A stretch of DNA of 64,000 bases from Breviolum minutum Mf 1.05b.01 (taxonomy: Eukaryota > Sar > Dinophyceae > Suessiales > Symbiodiniaceae), in NCBI GenBank assembly GCA_000507305.1, contig DF240195.1:68815-132814 (forward strand), in the 5' to 3' direction. Shown one piece after another: positions 1 through 12,143 of the stretch. The notes below the pieces were generated by a model. That model was given only the letters and a program-made list of their open reading frames with translations, was not told where the DNA came from and did no database searches. Both the position numbers and the translations under genes were made by a program. The first letter of the stretch is position 1, and every line of letters starts with the position of its first letter.

Positions 1-2249
1 AATTGAAAAAACTTGTGATCCCACTTTCAAAATGTTTGCCTTTTCTTCTAAACACCTTCCCAGTTTTCCATCATTTTTACCCATGCCACCTTAGGTTCTC
101 CCGTTGCTCCAATTGGAGCATATAAGCAGGTGGAATCATAGGGTAACTCCTGCCGAAACACTGGCAAAACCAGTGGATGAAGGTTAAAAAAAAAAACGGT
201 CCCCTTAAAGATATTGAAGTCCTGCTTTCACAAAGGGCAAAATGATTGAAGCATTGAAAGCATTAAAAGCAACCAAGCACCAGCTCATATATGGTGATGG
301 ATTTCAAGTAAGCTCAATGTCTCAAGGGGAGTCATGTGTTAATATGCTCGGTTTACAAAGTCGTGGACCACAAACGTCAGAATTTGTCAACTCTACTTAT
401 GCTTACATCATGCATCCAATATGAAATCATAATCAAAACACACACATAAGCAGGGAAAAAAACAATTCCTGAAAAACCAACCAACAGCTTTCCATGCAAC
501 CCAACCAGCAGAAACTTGCGCACCGGATAGTTCGTTGCAGGCTTTGGTTGGCAGAAGGTGGAGAACAAGAAATTGGGAGGCCTTAGGCAGGTTGACCCAA
601 CTTGGGTTGGCAGGCCGGCCGCCAGAGGTTGTTGGATCACCACTGTCAACTAATGGCTTCGTTTGATGGTTTGTAACCCCAGGGTAACAATCCCTTTCAT
701 TTTCGGGGATCCAATCTGAATCCAAACCACCGGGCCCCAAACCAACAATTAACCAGTGACAAAAAGGATTCAGAAAAAATAAGAAAAGTGGAGAATGGGA
801 AAACATTTTTGTGACATGAGAAATTCCATGGCATCTTTACACCGAGTCGCCCGATGATGACAAGGCCTCCTCCTTCCGGGATGTTCCTCAGTGTGGCTTT
901 AGAGAGTGCAGTTGGATTGTCCCAAAAAATCAGATCTATGGTCAACCCTGGGACCCCTCCTAGAAGCCTACAAAAAAAGCTATAAAATCTATAAATCGAA
1001 CTCCCCCAAGAGCATTTTGGATCCATTCTGGATCTGAACGGATCCTGCTGATTTGGGTTGACACTAAAAACCTTCATGTTGTTTCTACTGGAATTCTAAG
1101 CTAAGAATCAACGGCCTCAAACGGGTCATTGGGTTTGAGCGAAGAACAAGTCGAGTGAAAAAATGGGAAAGAAAGTTTGGCAAGACACACGAAATCCGTG
1201 AGATGAACGAATGAAATCCTGGAAATCCGAAAGAATGACGGGATCCTGAGATGATGGGGGTTGAACAAATAGAGATCTTGATTTTATGGTTTGTTTTCAT
1301 GCACAGCAAATCGAAGTGGATGATTCTGATTCCATGACTTCTGGATCCACAAAAAGCCTGCTCGAAATGCGTTGGATAAGGAACGATTCCAAGAAATTCA
1401 CCCAACAATGTTGGTCATTTCCAAAATTTTCTCATGCAACAAGTTCATATCCATCTTCACCTATAGTTCAGCAAATTCAACTTGTGACTCTTCGACCACC
1501 GTTGTGGAAAGCCCGTTCAAACCCACCATTGGCGAATCTTGAAAAGAATAGCTCGAGTCCAATCAATGGAGGATGACTTTCCCCCATTCACTAAACGTTT
1601 ATAAAATGGGTACAACTTGGGGTGTGTTTTTCCAGCATGCCAGTGGCGCTTTATCGTTTGTAGGTAACTAGCAGCCTGGGGAAGGGGGGAGCTGAAGCTA
1701 AAGCGTGCCATCTTTCTACGTAGATTATATATGCACTCACCAAAACTAACATAGCACCAGGAGACCCAAACCCAGAAGGAAACTCATCTTCCAACCCCAG
1801 TTTTTGGTGCTATGTTAGTTTCTGGGTATACTGTTCTTATTTCATCTTATTTCACCAAACCTCCAATTTTCTGAAGTAAGCTCACAGATTAAAAGAATTC
1901 ATTTACTATTACTAAACTACCTTTCTTGGGAGGGGCCATACCTGATGTCGCCAGTATCAAAAACACATGTGTGCACAGGTCTTTTTTCACCAGATCACCA
2001 TTTCCCCATTGCCAACGTTCGTTCACCAAGGCACGTGATGGTCCGAACACTAAAGGTGATGTCGACAGCTAAAGCAATGATACTGGTGGTGTAGGTAATT
2101 GCCTCAGGTCCAAAGATACTTGGATCATCCCAAGACTCGGTTCAGTGCTTAGTTGGCCCACACTTAGATCCTTTCCGTCCCCTTTTCAGGATCGGGTTGT
2201 GGTACCTTTATGGTTTCTTAATGGAGGTGATCCAAACCACTTACGACAC
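1..2249. other. No supported gene
   Basis: Several open frames of 60-130 codons overlap on both strands, but none shows paired splice signals with matching phase. The stretch holds one inverted-repeat element (1740-1822) and otherwise mixed AT-rich sequence with short homopolymers. Coding exons could be missed. Confidence 0.4.
1740..1822. mobile_element. Small inverted-repeat element, single type
   Basis: The left arm at 1742-1760 (core ACTAACATAGCACCA) is repeated inverted at 1802-1821, with about 40 bp between them. The arms match over about 18 bp. Its ends resemble the 'ACTAAC/GTTAGT' ends of the family seen at 14371, 15222 and 47184. No coding capacity. Confidence 0.6.
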
Positions 2250-2339
2250 CTGGGATGATCCTCCAAGGGTGAAATGGAAGGGGGGCAGCTATTTCTTTCA
2301 GTTTCAACGTGGCCTCTCGGATGTTGAAGCACCGAAAAA
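2250..2339 (-). CDS. Exon of an unknown spliced gene
   Basis: A minus-strand exon with an AG acceptor above 2339 and a GTGTCG donor below 2250. It reads ...CFNIREATLKLKEIAAPLPF... and ends in phase 1. No family recognised. It lies downstream of the open frame 2487-2647 on the same strand and may belong to the same gene, but the join was not verified. Confidence 0.4.
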
Positions 2340-2486
2340 CTTCAAGGCGCCGAAAAAAAAGATTTTTTTTGTGAAGAAATAAATCACCCCAAACCTGTTT
2401 TTTTTCTGAGGCATCAATTGAGTTGAAGAAATAAAGAAACAAAACAAATGGAAAAGAATGAACAACAAAATAAAAGTAGTGGTTTT

Positions 2487-2647
2487 CTATGAAGCTATAT
2501 TAATCAAATTTGATTCACTCCACCAAGCTAGACCATTTTTAAAAACCAATTGTACATGAATCTTCCATTTTTCAGGTGTCATGACCTCACAAAAAGGGGA
2601 CTTGATTTCACATGACACATATCGCTCTTGAATTGAAACAAGAAATC
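2487..2647 (-). CDS. Exon-like open frame next to an introner copy
   Basis: On the minus strand an open frame (residues such as FLVSIQERYVSCEIKSPFC) begins directly after the CAACAG end of the element at 2648-2739 and runs to a TAG. The abutting CAG could be a splice acceptor. None of the three phases gives a clean join with the sequence on the far side of the element, so this copy is not proven to be an intron. Function unknown. Confidence 0.35.
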
Positions 2648-2739
2648 CTGTTGATGGTTCCGAAATGTAGCCAACCACCTGGGATTTTTGTAACCCCGTA
2701 AACCAACCTCGACTGGTGTAGGATTTCTTCCATCAACAG
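2648..2739. mobile_element. Introner-like element, family A (copy 1)
   Basis: Starts CTGTTGATGG and ends CCATCAACAG, so the terminal repeats are perfectly inverted over 10 bp. TA follows on the right; the left flank is TC, so one side of the usual TA pair is lost. Inside are the arm sequences shared with other copies (GAAATCC/GGATTTC and CCACCTGG). Confidence 0.7.
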
Positions 2740-3539
2740 TATGACAAAAATGTCATTGTTGGGGCCTAAGCCTGTCAAGTTGGGCAAATGGACTTGTGGG
2801 ATACGATCAAAGTAATTATATTAGATAGTTGTAGGTAGGCAGATGGGTGGCGTTGTTCCCCGCAACAGTCCCACAATCGCGGTTGTTTTTGTGGGAGATT
2901 TGTGTGGCGAAACCACAACCACCAAACAATAAATCTTCAATTGGAGCATCCCCAAATACGAGAAGTGATTTCAAAATTGGTTCTCTGAACTGTCGGAAAT
3001 GATACGCAACCTGCCAAACACGCTATACCGCTATAGGCTATAGGTTAAAATTAGCTAAAATAGCATCCACCTTTCACTGCGGCGAGCTATTACCTATACC
3101 AGCAACAAAAACCGCCATGGCCAAAAATAGAATTTGCCCCAGCCCAAAAATACCATTACCACTGAAACTCTAACTACAAGTCTCCTGCTTCTAACAGAAA
3201 GAAACCAAAACTTTGCGGGGATTCTTTGTACCCTTTTCTGGGATGGGGCGGGGATGAAAAGTCACTTTGAATCACGTGGTAAATGTTCCTTCTCTCTTTC
3301 CGAAGGAAAAATGTCACCACTTTTGCGATGTCCTTCAGTTGACGGGACCGGCTTCTGGCCAAGCCAACATTTGCCGAATCATTCTGGCCAACCCATGTTC
3401 TTTTAAACAAAAATCGCCCACCAAACTTCCCTGCTATCAAAACCACTCAAAATCAGAAAACAAGGTCAGCCTGAGAACCCGAAATACAAAAGTTAAGGTA
3501 AAATATGTACCGTAAAACAATTCCATTGGTCTAGGAGTC
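2740..3539. other. No supported gene
   Basis: AT-rich sequence with short open frames on both strands but no consistent splice pairs. No repeat family recognised. Confidence 0.4.
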
Positions 3540-4270
3540 GGGCGATGCTGCCTGGGTGTCCCACGCCCCGGCCCCAGTCTTGTGCAAGGGGGATTGGACC
3601 CCGCCTCCTTGCGGGACATGCATGGCTGCACTCGCATGTTCAAACGAGTCAAACTTTCTCCCTTCCTATTTTCTTTTAGTGCATTCACCAGCGACAACTC
3701 GCTGAAGGGCCGCCAATCGCAACACAGAAGTGGCCAGATTTCTAATTTGGTGTTTCAGCAGTTGGATATATTGCTTCGGATTCTCTATAGCTCAGCTGGT
3801 CTGCAACGGGTGTTGGCTCAAGGACGCGGACCCGCGGCACCACCCGTTCTCGCTCCCTCGGCACCCGCGCTCGCTCCCCGTCCGCTGCTCGCACCACCCG
3901 TGCCCCCTCGCCACCATTGTCGGCACCACCCATGCTGGCTCCCCATGCACATGCTCCGTCCATCAACCTGTGCTGCGCTCGCTCTCCATGCCGCGTCACC
4001 CGCCGTGCCAGGGACCACTACCAGTGCTCCCTTTCCGTGTCTTCCTCCGCACTCGCCAGCCAACCCCGCACTTGCTAGCCAACCGTATGAGTTACAGCTG
4101 CCGTTCCGTGCCATACTCGCCCAGCCAAGGGTATCAGATACAGTCAGTTGCCGTTCCCATTCGGTTGTCACCCCCGCACGCGATCGACCATATCATATAT
4201 TCACTTCTTCTCTCAAATTCATTCCGTTGGCACCATCCAAAGCTCGCTCTCCACGCCAACTGTCAACTAA
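3540..4270 (+). other. GC-rich island with overlapping long open frames
   Basis: About 700 bp is far richer in C and G than its surroundings and, unusually, is open in two plus-strand frames (254 and 235 codons) and for 117 codons on the minus strand. The plus frames are Pro/Ala/His-rich with repeated CTCGCTC-type motifs and look like low-complexity sequence rather than a folded protein. TAGCTCAGCTGG (about 3789-3800) matches a tRNA A-box, and TTGGCTCAAG (about 3815-3824) matches the last ten bases of the dinoflagellate spliced leader. An inserted retro-copy or SINE-like sequence is possible; no gene is claimed. Confidence 0.4.
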
Positions 4271-5618
4271 ACGAGAACCCAAGCATCAGAGATGCTTTTG
4301 GGAAAAAATGCCCCAAAAAAACACCTTTAAAAAAAAGGACCTTTAAAAGGTGTTTTGCCACTTTTCGATCCCCCAGCTCCATCATTACAAAACAAACCTC
4401 CTGCATCTTGTTCGGTAAGCCGAAGGCACTCCATTAATGAGGCGCTGCACAGTTGGAGCTGCAGCGGTTCCCGCTTCCAAACGGTTGATCTCATTGTCCT
4501 TCCAGACGATGAAAGATGGCTTCGATCATTGAAAAACAACCCTTTAAACGAAAAGTGGCCAATGAAACCGAAATCAGGTGTGAAGGATTGTTTTTGACAA
4601 AATCAGAGACATGTTTTTGTTCAGTACTAAAAATGTAGAACATAAAAGCCAGGAAGATTTGGTTTGTGGAAAAAAAAGGGCGAGCTTTGTTCCCTATCGA
4701 AATATCCACCTATTTCTTGGGGTCGCTGATTTGGAGACACCTTTCATGAAATCTTGGGATCATCCACCTGGAGAAAATGTGGCTGGCTAGTGACTAGTGG
4801 TTGGCGTGACGTGGTTGGTTGCCATGGATCAACGGGATCTTCACAAACTGCATGGTTCAAAGACATCATAGCGAATGAGGGATCTTCACCATATTTATCA
4901 ACTGGTTAGCTATTGAGTGCCGATTATTTTTCTTTACAGGTTGATTTTGGCCTTTTGGATGTCTCCATAGGAAACCCCTACCCAACAAAGTATCACTTGG
5001 AGAGATGGACTACAAACGGCAAAAACCATGGATTCACAGAAGTCTTGAAACCAAAAGACACTATGATAAAATATGATAAATCATTTCGTTCTCAAAAGAA
5101 AACATGATACATCACTAGAGAATATCAACTACATCTTGAAAAAAAGCTATGACATATGGATAACTGTATACATATACATGTAATATTCACCCTTTCAGAT
5201 CCTTTTGTCAGGACACATCAAACAGCAAAAGCTCCTGGTTGTAACCAAATTCAATGGTAAATTGGTTGGCTGAACCCGTAGGAGGCACCTGCAGGTTGGC
5301 TGGTTCCGCCGCTTCCCAAACCCCCTACCCTCTGGTATTCAACCCAACTAACCAGACCAAAAATCCACCTGTTACAGTGGAAAAGGCAGGACCCACAACA
5401 TAACCCCATGTTGAAGTGCTTGACTTTCCATGGCTATGTAAGTTTAGCGGAGTTTGTTTGGCTACTGAGATACACTTAGACTTAGCCACTTAGCCTTGGG
5501 ATGAGGTATCTATTGTCAACATCGTTCCATCTAAAAACCAAAACTCCCTCCAGCTTGAAGAGTTCATGGTGAGACTCCTCTTCATCAATTGAAAGGCTGT
5601 ACAAAAATATACATGGCT
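4271..5618. other. No supported gene
   Basis: Mixed AT-rich sequence. A short inverted repeat around AAACACCTTTAAAA...TTTTAAAGGTGTTTT lies near 4320-4360. Open frames up to 80 codons lack splice support. Confidence 0.4.
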
Positions 5619-5742
5619 GGTCAACCTACCTTTTCCCCCCCCATAAACCCCCAGAAATAATGGTTTAATAAGGTCTTATTAAGGGAAAGCAATGGTTAAT
5701 AAGGCCTTATTTCTTGGGGTACGTTCGGGGGGTAGGTTAACT
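5619..5742. mobile_element. Inverted-repeat element, family E (copy 1)
   Basis: Left end GGTCAACCTACC, right end GGTAGGTTAACT, inverted over about 12 bp with one mismatch. Inside are runs of C and G (CCCCCCC / GGGGGG) and an imperfect palindrome around AATAAGGTCTTATT and AATAAGGCCTTATT. Related sequences occur at 26641, 27066 and 33342. Confidence 0.6.
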
Positions 5743-5973
5743 AGCCATAAAATATACATCTTCGGTAATTCTTCACAATGTCGGACGTTTATACCCGATT
5801 TCATTTCAAGCCCCGTCTGTGCGCAGAACATCTCAAACAAACCTTCGAAGCTTCAAACTAATACTCAACTTAACCTTTTTTTTGTAAGTTCTTTACATTC
5901 CAATTATATAACTATATACTGTATATTTTATTCAAAGAGATCAGTGTCCCTGCTTCATTTCTTTTGGACCAGC

Positions 5974-7027
5974 TCAGCTAGACGTTTCTTCCTCCCCCGT
6001 TTCCTCCTCATCTGTCACCGGTCCCCTTCGCGCACCATGGGAATACGAATCTTGCAGGCAAAGCCATAGATAGTTCCCGGCCTCATCATAAATAAGATCA
6101 GGAGGTATAGCATATCTGGTTGGTGGTTTTTCACCAACCCATCTGAAAAGTGTGCGCATGTCAAAATGGGTGAAAATCTTCCCCAATTTTCAGGGTGAAA
6201 ATGAAAAGTATTTGAGCTGCCACCACTTAGATATGTATTTTCGGAGAGTGCCCTTCTCCCCAAACAAAAGTGGTGATATATGATATAGGTATGTACATGT
6301 CATATATATATTTGGATATTTGGAAATATTTTTGTTGGCTTTGGCAATTATGCAATTGAAGCATTCCGTGCAAAGCTTTCGGAATGTGCATCCCACTAAA
6401 AACGAACATGGAACCTAGTACTTGGACCCTTGGAGAGGAGATTCCTTTTGGAAACCATCATTAGTGCAGGTAAACCATTCTAGCTTTTTGGGAATGTATA
6501 CCTACTTGTTGTCTTCGACAATTTTTCAGTGCGCGGTGATACATCGGCGATTGGACGTTGAAAACTAAAATCTTTGAAAGGGAAAGTAAAGACCTCAACC
6601 AAGATGTATACAGATTGGATCTACCCCCCACCCAAGATTCCAGTCAGCACCAGGGATGACATTACATTTATAATAAGGAATCCCTATAAACCTTTCTTTG
6701 CCACTGGCATCCTGGGTGAGGGGTAGATCCAACTCATACCTTGTAATCCTGGAAAGGGATCCCACCTCCAAAAAAAAGGAAAATAACCTTCAAAGGTGCC
6801 GGCTGCTAGGGGATGTGGGGACAGTTGAGCGTAACAAGCCTTCATAACTTTCCATTTTGTTGTTGCTTCACCAAGGAGACAAGCTTGGACCTTGAAACCT
6901 ACAGAAAAAAACCTGGAAGCGACGATGGATTGAAAGGGTCGGTGTCTAAAAATGGCGCTGTCGAGCTTACAGATTTTTCCGTTGTTACCTTTCCGTATTC
7001 TCCAAAGATGATCAAATGTAAATGAGA
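5974..7027 (-). CDS. 3' part of an unknown spliced gene with acidic C-terminus
   Basis: Minus-strand exons: 6913-7027 (reads ...HLIIFGEYGKVTTEK..., ends phase 1), about 6826-6898 (reads FKVQACLLGEATTKW...), an unresolved stretch, about 6227-6251 (...GTLRKYIS, ends phase 2 at a GTGG donor) and 5974-6115 (YAIPPDLIYDEAGNY..., stop at 5974). The last join gives codon AA+A and stays open. The protein ends in a Glu-rich tail (TDEEETGEEETSS). I do not recognise the family. The last intron, 6116-6226, is a family B element. The gap between 6913 and 6898 is only 14 nt (GT...AG), too short for ordinary splicing, so one of those two exons may be misjoined or there is a sequence error. The 5' part is not found. 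Confidence 0.55.
6116..6226 (-). mobile_element. Introner, family B: a complete 111-bp intron
   Basis: On the minus strand the intron starts GTGGTGGCAGC and ends CCACCAACCAG. The ends are the family B inverted repeats, and they carry the GT donor and AG acceptor themselves. The exons on both sides (phase 2 into one base) stay in frame when it is removed. Confidence 0.75.
6630..6726. mobile_element. Inverted-repeat element, family D (copy 1)
   Basis: On the minus strand it begins CCTCACCCAGGATGCC and ends near GGAATCTTGGGTGGGG, an imperfect inverted pair. The centre has GGTTTATAGGGAT and TGTAATGTCATCC, shared with copies at 25690, 26372, 44578 and 61262. It lies in an intron or gap of the gene at 5974-7027. 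Confidence 0.55.
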
Positions 7028-7156
7028 CTTTGCAAATATCCAAACATGGCTGAGACTCCAGCTTTCCGCATGTTTGGTGCGTGGCATAAAAGACATAAAG
7101 CATGCATTGAAAAAGAACATATGAAAAATAAAACAACCCAAAACAAAATAACACAA

Positions 7157-7206
7157 TGTAGTTGGTGGTTTCAACCCATCTGAAAAGTATTAGTCAAATT
7201 GGAAAC
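7157..7206. repeat. Family B remnant
   Basis: GTTGGTGGTTTCAACCC at the left and GGAAACCACCACC at the right match both ends of the family B introner, with the middle deleted to leave about 50 bp. Confidence 0.55.
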
Positions 7207-10200
7207 CACCACCGAGAACACTTTGGTGCTCTCAGCCATCTCTCTCCCTCTCTCCCTGTATTGCCGAGATCTTTTGCTTCCACATTCTAAAGGCTAAGCT
7301 CAGTGACGTCCATGCCAGCTGCATGTAGTCCTGTCATTTCGGTCCGCCAAATACGGACCCCGAGCCGCATGTTTTCTCAAACACTTCTTTGGCCCGAAGA
7401 AGGGGGTTGCTTTCTAATGGTCATCCCCTACATAACCCAACCAACTGTCAGGTGTTTTTTCGTGTGAAGCGGTCAAAGAGTAAACAAATGGGGCATTCAA
7501 AAGAGGAGGCTGGTATGACTCAAATATGAAGGGTGCATCTTTAAAATCTCGAGTCTTTTCTCAAATGCCCTCAGGATGAATCTCAAAAACAGGTGTAGCC
7601 AATTAGGTAAGCCGGATTGGGTAAGCCATGAGAGAATCTCAATCAGCTCACTCGGTCCAATTCAATAAAAAACACTGTAAAGAGGCCATGCATGTTGCTG
7701 ATAATATTTTCAAAAACACTGTGAGATTTTTTGGGACCTATGCAAAGTCTCATGCATGTCCTGAATGATCATGAAGGAGGGATTTTGACATCAACCATCT
7801 AAGGGTGAAGACTCCCCCAAAGCAATTCAAGTTGTCAAGGTCCAGGAACTGCCGAGTTGATTCATTTAGAATCCCTGGTAACTCATCCCCCACCCCGTTG
7901 AAAGCTGGAATGTATCAAAATCCATCATGAACGCTTCCTTTCAACGCTACGAGCCTCACCTTGGGAACCCTACATTCCCATTATTGTGAAATGATGGCCA
8001 AATGGGAGGATTACCTTACTTCACCAACATTTGGAGGGTTTTTGTTGGCCTATCTCTCCACGGTGCAAAATAGCACTGGTGAAGAAAAAATTACCACTCA
8101 CAAGAAGACTCCCTTGCTACCTGCCGGGAGGCTTTCCGAAAAAAGCCAGAACTCATCTTCCAAAACCCTCTGAATTTTTTTTGATGCAAGCAGGAGGTTT
8201 AACTCTTGGTTTCAAGTAAGGTCCATTCTACATATTCCCCCTGCCCCAAAGAAAATCAAGCCAGGAGAACCATCGTCAACACCTTGGCAGCTGGTAAGGT
8301 ACCAGGCCCCTAAAAAACTAGATGGCTGAAACCTGAAGCTGTTGATTTACAAGTTCATTTCAAATCTCATCCAGCAGTCCAAGTTTCAAGTTCCAGTAGT
8401 AGATTTCAGGATGACATGAATCTCAGAGGACCCATGGGGATGTTTAGGAAAGTGTTTCCTTATGTTCGATCGACTTCTAGACAAAAACCATGGGGTGGGA
8501 ATAAGTCTTGCTCTTAAATCGCCCAGAAACTTCAAAACCTCTTAGGATGAAGGATGGTCATCAAACCAACTGTTGGGGGGGGGTTTACCAGCTTACCCAT
8601 GAAGATGCAAATGGATTTCCATCACACAAATGACCTAGCCCTGACGTGGGTCGTTTGTTGCCCGGAGCCAGGAAGTTTTGCCCCGAATTTTTCAAGCAGA
8701 AAGGTGCTTCCTTTTAGCCATCATGATATGATCCTGGCTATTTTGTGTAGCAACCAATATTGAAGAATAATAGGCCTCCTACTAAAAGACCGATGCATTT
8801 TTGTGAAACACTGTTACTCTTGAAGGGGGTCTCAATCCTGCCTTATGGGTATTGGCTCAAATTTTGAGTACCGAACCGACCCCACAACATGGGTGATAAT
8901 GCGTATTCCAACCATTGTTGAGCAGTCGTATCCCAAGTAGCATTCAAAAATTTCACCTGAGTGGTTTTGATCAAAGTTAAGTGACAACCTCCAGAATCCT
9001 TGTATAAATGATTTGAGAACTGGGAACGATTCACCCAGTCCGAACCTATCATGTTGGCATTCATTCTGGTCCGTGGGAGGATTCACCTTGCCTACCATCG
9101 TTGGCATTCTAAAACGTCACACTGACATCAAATACGTCACACAAGTTCCCTTTCTTGCTTCAAAAATTCTTCGTTTCGGTTGTGCCAACAGGGTTGTTTT
9201 CGGTTGTTTAGCATTATATATTCATATACATACATATGCGCGCATATTATGTATTTATATATACATGCGTTTTTTGTTGTTCCACACAAAAACAAATACG
9301 AGGACTTTAACAAAACGCAGGGATAATGGGTGAATCCCAACACTTCGGCCCCGGACATTCTTGGGTTCTGAGTTAGGTCTTGCTGGCTTGCCACTGATGG
9401 GAATATCTGCCTGTCGTCACCGGTCACCGGTCACGGAGTTTTTTCCTTTAAAAAAAACATGCGGGAAATGCATGTTACTGTCAGAAACAATCCCCACAAA
9501 CATGTTCCAAGCAAATTTTGACTTAAAAAGGTGAAATGATATCATATTGGTAAATTCTCCATTTGGGAGGGCACCTAAAGAGAACATGTCGACAGTGCCA
9601 TGGATTGAACCTATGGCATCTCCAAGCCCTTTTATATATTTGGAACCCACATTCTTGGCTGCGTTTCCCCCTCCTCCAACGTTTCAAGGATTTTTTCTAA
9701 GAACCAAAATCATCCGATCATCCAATGACTCAGGTTATTTTTCTGTGTTTCATTTCATGTCGTATAGTGACCCCTCTGAAAAAACTGGTTTGGATGTTTA
9801 TCTCCTGTATAAACTCGTCAACTTGGAGCTTTCACCCATTTTTCACATGATTTCAGGATGGCCACAACCTCCCCAACGGGCGCGTACCTCTGCACCCTCC
9901 ACCACATTCAGAGGGTTCACACCAACACCAGGTGCTTGGTATCTCACGGCCGCTCTGTTGGGTAAAAGGACAAAGTTTCTTGGAATGAAAAATTCTGACA
10001 TTACAAGGAAAATTCCGCCCTGAAAGTGGGTGTCAAACAGGGGTCATTCTATGACACCAACCCAAACTATGCACTATTGTAAGGGGGAATCATCCAATTG
10101 AAACAACCATAAGAAACTGGTTGTTTGGAGTTCCAGGTACATGTTTGTCATGTTTGTCTGTTTCTTGTTCAGGAGGTGGAAAAACCAACTCCCTGTGACT

Positions 10201-11095
10201 GGGAGACGCATGTGCTGTGTGCTATGTTTCATCTCAGTATACACCAGGTTCAAAGTACATGGTGTTGGCTTCCCACCAAAGGTCGGCGTCATCAGGCCAT
10301 TCAAAAAAGCAACTGCATGAGACTTCTGGTATGTAGCATCTTTTTTGATCAGCGAAAATATACCCCCCATAGATGTTAATTTTTCTATGTTTGTGTTTAT
10401 CAAAAAATCAGCCTCCCTGAAATCTTTAGAAAGAGTTAGAAAGGTCATAACAGTCCAAGTACCCCAAAGATAGACACACACTTGTTGCTGTGATTTAACT
10501 AAGGCTCTATCCGCTACACTATCTTTGTTGGGTTTCTTTTTGGACGGGATGTTTGTTACATCTTACATCTCTGAAAACTAAAGATGTGGCCATTAGGAAG
10601 TTCCATGAGGAGATCTTCCATCCATCTTTCAGCATTTGATGGTCAACATCTTCATTTGAAGACATAGATTCAACTAATATCACCTTCCTCTACTTCCATC
10701 CACATATCTCAAATCTACATGACGTCTCAAACAAAACACCATCATCCAAAAAACATCTGAACGTACGATCACTCAGAGCCGTTTCAAAACCTTGGCTTTT
10801 TCAACGGCCCCACCTGAAGTCAACTTGTTCGAAATCCCATTCATATCCCGCAGGTGCCGTAACTCGGATGGCCTGGGGTGGGCCAGGCCACGGGGGCTGG
10901 TCGTTTCAAGGCATCAATCAACTCATTGGTTGTGGGGCATCGTGGGTTCGTTTGGGATCAACGCATGGTGCCACTTGGAATATTCAACGTTTATGTTTAC
11001 TTGGAGGTTTGGTGGTTTGGAAGATTTGGGATTTCCTGATGAAAGGGATCTTTTTTATGAAAGGGGGTACCCTGATTCGAATACCAAACGACCGG

Positions 11096-11222
11096 GACCC
11101 AAACCACCAATTTAGGTCAATTTAGCATTAGTTGATTCAACCCGCTTGAAAAATTATAAAGTCAAATTGGATTATCTCCCCAAATTAAGGGGTTAAAAAT
11201 AAACAAATCTTTGAAAACCACC
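11096..11222. mobile_element. Family B introner copy, diverged
   Basis: It shows the family order: an inverted arm (ACCACCAA / AAAACCACCAG), TTCAACCCGCTTGAAAAATTATAAAGTCAAATTGGAT, then GGTTAAAAATAAACAAAT. The internal GTCAAATTGGATTATCTCCCC matches copies at 24827 and 48972. No flanking exons were established. Confidence 0.5.
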
Positions 11223-12069
11223 AGATCGAAACTCAGAAAAAGACCATCCAGCTGTTGAAGGTGAATCCAGCTGTTGAAGGTGAATCATCGCTGCGATGGC
11301 CATGATGGCCCCCCGGTGGACATTTTCGGGCACCAAATTTCAAGATGGCTGATGGCTGCACCAAGCGTTTCGTTTCAAAAATGTGGAGAACAAAAGTGTT
11401 GATTTTCTGACTTGAAATGGGAAAAAGGTGCACTTGATGTCAACCTCAAAATTTTGACCAGATCGAAGGAAATCAGGTTCCATCTTAGTTTTTTGGGGAG
11501 TGCATTGGCCTCCAAACTTTGACATTCCACCTTTGGACCCCTTGGTCGCACCTGTGTTGTGGCAAAGCTGGCGATAATAGGCAAAACCGTAATATCCGCG
11601 GGCGGGACCTCAATGGTGAACACTCCCCCAATCCCATCGAGCTTCGTGGAAATTTCTGGGTAAGGAAGGAGAGTTTACCCGGAAGCTCGTTTTTGGGCTG
11701 ATAGGCTTATTGGGTGGCTTCCGAAAACAAGCCTGTGTAGTTAAATCATGGCAGGAACCATTCTACAAACCTAGGATGATAGAGCCAACAAATCTGAATC
11801 TGGTTGAAAGAACTCCTTGTTAATAGCATTACTTGTACTTGTTTCATTCATCCATGTGTCAATTTCATGTCATTTTTATGAATTTCCAAGAATTTCTCCT
11901 GCTTTTCATTCCTTCATATCCATACACATACATGCTAAACAAGAAACATCATGCACTTGGGATGCCAAACGGAACCCGTGGTGGGCCGAGAGGTTGAGAA
12001 GGACACGCCGAAGTTCCTTGGTCGACACGCCAATCAGAAGCACATGACCCAAAATGATCCATTGCATCC

Positions 12070-12143
12070 TGGTTGTTTAATAGGGATTCTTATAGTGGTT
12101 CATGATAATCCCCACATAACTGGGTAGTATGTCATCCCCTTTA
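12070..12143. mobile_element. Family C element (copy 1)
   Basis: Contains the family string GGTTGTTTAATAGGGATTC, then ATAGTGGTTCATGATAATCCC and AACTGGGTAGTAT. Copies at 14932, 21338, 25136 and 28430 share the same order. Confidence 0.5.

Noticed and set aside
3780-3860. tRNA gene at the A-box-like TAGCTCAGCTGG
   Set aside because: No matching B-box, T-arm or acceptor stem at the right distance.
3582-4346. Longest open frame in the window (254 codons) as a gene
   Set aside because: A second frame of 235 codons overlaps it on the same strand, and the composition is low-complexity Pro/Ala/His; no start context or family similarity is visible.
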